A stretch of 64,000 nucleotides of DNA from Marinitoga aeolica (GTDB taxonomy: Bacteria > Thermotogota > Thermotogae > Petrotogales > Petrotogaceae): positions 1,674,001-1,738,000 of the forward strand of contig NZ_CP069362.1 of assembly GCF_029910535.1 (NCBI RefSeq). The letters run 5' to 3'. How positions within the stretch are numbered: position 1 is the stretch's first letter; each line of letters starts with the position of its first letter. This document shows, one piece after another, positions 62,952 through 64,000 of the stretch. The notes below the pieces were generated by a model. The model had not been told where the DNA came from and made no database searches. It saw only the letters and a list, made by a program, of their open reading frames with translations. The position numbers were made by a program, and so were the translations under genes.

Positions 62952-63028
62952 CCATAAAAAATTTTGTGTAAATAGAAAAAATAAAAACCCTCTTCTTTGT
63001 ATAGTAGAATGCCAAGAAGGGGGTTTTC
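62952..63028. repeat. Dispersed repeat with terminator hairpin, copy 2
   Basis: The same 23-mer as at 54394 (CCATAAAAAATTTTGTGTAA then ATA) precedes CCCTCTTCTT pairing with AAGAAGGGGG. It lies between the convergent 61465 gene and the ABC-2 permease and probably terminates one or both. The rest of 62890-63108 holds no gene that I can support. Confidence 0.6.
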
Positions 63029-63108
63029 GATCTATTATTGGTATGTTATTTCTGAAATTATCAGGTTTTATATATTTTGTTTTATTTACTATACATAATT
63101 ATCATTTT

Positions 63109-63915
63109 TTAAAACCCATGAATTCCTTGTTTTCTGGATTTTGTTTCTAATAATTTAAATGAAATTATTCCTGTTATCAAATAAAATAAAGATAAAATTA
63201 ATAATATTATATATTCTGTTTTTATATCTATAATAGTATTTGTATTCATTAATAAGTAACGCATTATATCTAATCCCCAGCTAAATGGAAATAAATATGA
63301 TATCCACCTCAAAAATGCTGGTAAAACCGTTATTGGAAAAAACATACCTCCTATTAAAGGAGCGGCATTTCCCATTAAACTAACCAATTCATCCCCATCC
63401 TTAAATAATAAAGTTATTCCAAAAAAGAAAAAAACATATCCAAATGATGCTAACATAGAAATTATAAATACAGCTATTGCACCTAAAAAATTAATAATAT
63501 TAATTGTTGTTATATTTGATATTATTGCTAATATTATTATTGGTATTGATTCTATGGTTACTTTTAATATTCCCAATACAGACCATCCAAATATATAACC
63601 CAAAGGATTTATTGGCATCAAAAAAATTTCCTCCAATTGCCCTATTTTCATATGATGCCTTAATGTAAATATCACTCCCCACAATACTTCTATATAATTC
63701 CAATATGCTGCACCAATTAAAACATATCCGAATATATTTTTGGTATTGGTATTTCCATAAAAGAATTGCGTTAATCCGCTTTTTTCTCCGAAAAAATATA
63801 ATAAAAAAACAGGTATTATTGTTAATAATGGTGTAAAAAATGCCCCATACCAATCTATTCTATATTTTTTTGCTGTTAAAAAATTTGCTTTTGCAAGATA
63901 CAAACTATTTACCAT
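63109..63915 (-). CDS. ABC-2 type permease
   Basis: A 268-residue membrane protein with six hydrophobic helices and an IGQLEEIFLMPINPLGYIFG segment plus NAAPLIGGMFFPITVLPAFLRW, typical of ABC-2 permeases for drugs or peptides. ATG 63915, 8 bp after AAGGTGAG, is chosen over GTG 63924. It overlaps the end of another permease gene that runs out of the window, so a two-permease transporter is encoded, with its ATPase presumably upstream. Confidence 0.82.
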   Translation of the reverse strand: MVNSLYLAKANFLTAKKYRIDWYGAFFTPLLTIIPVFLLYFFGEKSGLTQFFYGNTNTKNIFGYVLIGAAYWNYIEVLWGVIFTLRHHMKIGQLEEIFLMPINPLGYIFGWSVLGILKVTIESIPIIILAIISNITTINIINFLGAIAVFIISMLASFGYVFFFFGITLLFKDGDELVSLMGNAAPLIGGMFFPITVLPAFLRWISYLFPFSWGLDIMRYLLMNTNTIIDIKTEYIILLILSLFYLITGIISFKLLETKSRKQGIHGF

Positions 63916-64000
63916 GATTCCCACTCACCTTTTTCACGTGTATATCTTTCTACTTTGTTTAACATTAATATTCCTATAATTAAATATATTAAACTTATTA
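63909..64000 (-). CDS. C-terminal end of a second ABC-2 permease (truncated by the window)
   Basis: Reading from the window edge on the minus strand gives ISLIYLIIGILMLNKVERYT then REKGEWESW and a stop at 63911-63909. A last hydrophobic helix followed by a basic-acidic tail (VERYTREKGE) is the usual ending of ABC-2 permeases. It overlaps the start of the 63109 gene by 7 bp, indicating coupled translation. Only about 30 residues are visible. Confidence 0.65.
   Translation of the reverse strand, partial: ISLIYLIIGILMLNKVERYTREKGEWESW

Noticed and set aside
1-64000. tRNA, rRNA or CRISPR loci
   Set aside because: No cloverleaf, rRNA core or spaced direct repeat array was recognised by eye; a covariance search would settle the tRNA question.

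Overview
This AT-rich window carries an all-bacterial gene set: a V-type ATPase operon, methylthioribose-1-phosphate isomerase, methylglyoxal synthase, a tungsten aldehyde ferredoxin oxidoreductase, CheW-repeat and GGDEF proteins, and AAA/PD-(D/E)XK repeat-family proteins. Together these suggest an anaerobic thermophile of the Thermotogota, most like Petrotogales/Marinitoga. That is an inference from gene content, not a database match. No rRNA, tRNA, CRISPR array or intact transposase was seen.

Layout. 1-5.6 kb holds the end of a polysaccharide pyruvyl transferase, a secreted beta-propeller protein, an OsmC-Mrp-mtnA run and a triple-CheW protein. 5.8-18.6 kb is a tungsten-cofactor locus in three transcription units. 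The first is a riboswitch-controlled aor-moaD-moeB unit. The second, on the minus strand, is MOSC-MOSC-wtpA-wtpC-wtpB-moaA-moaC-mog. The third, divergent from it, is moeA(PBP fusion)-moeA-radical SAM maturase. Tungstate uptake, pterin synthesis, metal insertion and the metalloenzyme sit side by side; moaE is not in the window.

18.6-26 kb holds a sensory diguanylate cyclase, a phospholipase D-like protein, an AAA/PD-(D/E)XK protein, an ABC transporter with a 29-residue membrane peptide, a hemolysin III protein and mgsA. Two copies of a MITE-like repeat (8.7 and 22.6 kb) lie in opposite orientation. 26.1-34.5 kb is a nine-gene V-type ATPase operon.

34.8-47 kb is a sulfur/thiol/arsenic island. 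It has six ArsR-family regulators, one of them fused to a TusA sulfur-carrier domain. It also has a TusA-DsrE chimera with TusC and TusB, a lipoyl H-protein with dihydrolipoyl dehydrogenase but no glycine decarboxylase, a ferredoxin, TauE, OsmC, an ACR3 efflux pump, a broken ACR3-like pump and an ArsB-like permease. Two sequence motifs recur in its promoters.

47-54.4 kb is mixed metabolism and signalling. 54.5-61.2 kb is a compact ribosomal-peptide (RiPP) cluster. It contains a previously uncalled 34-residue Cys-rich precursor, a second 43-residue secreted peptide, a radical SAM/SPASM maturase, a two-gene ABC exporter and a partly decayed ABC-2 transporter. The ABC-2 ATPase is split by an in-frame TGA. 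A divergent large protein with an ACT triplet repeat and two further ABC-2 permeases, the last cut by the window edge, follow. The RiPP cluster and the TusA/ArsR/lipoyl island are the best candidates for undescribed systems.
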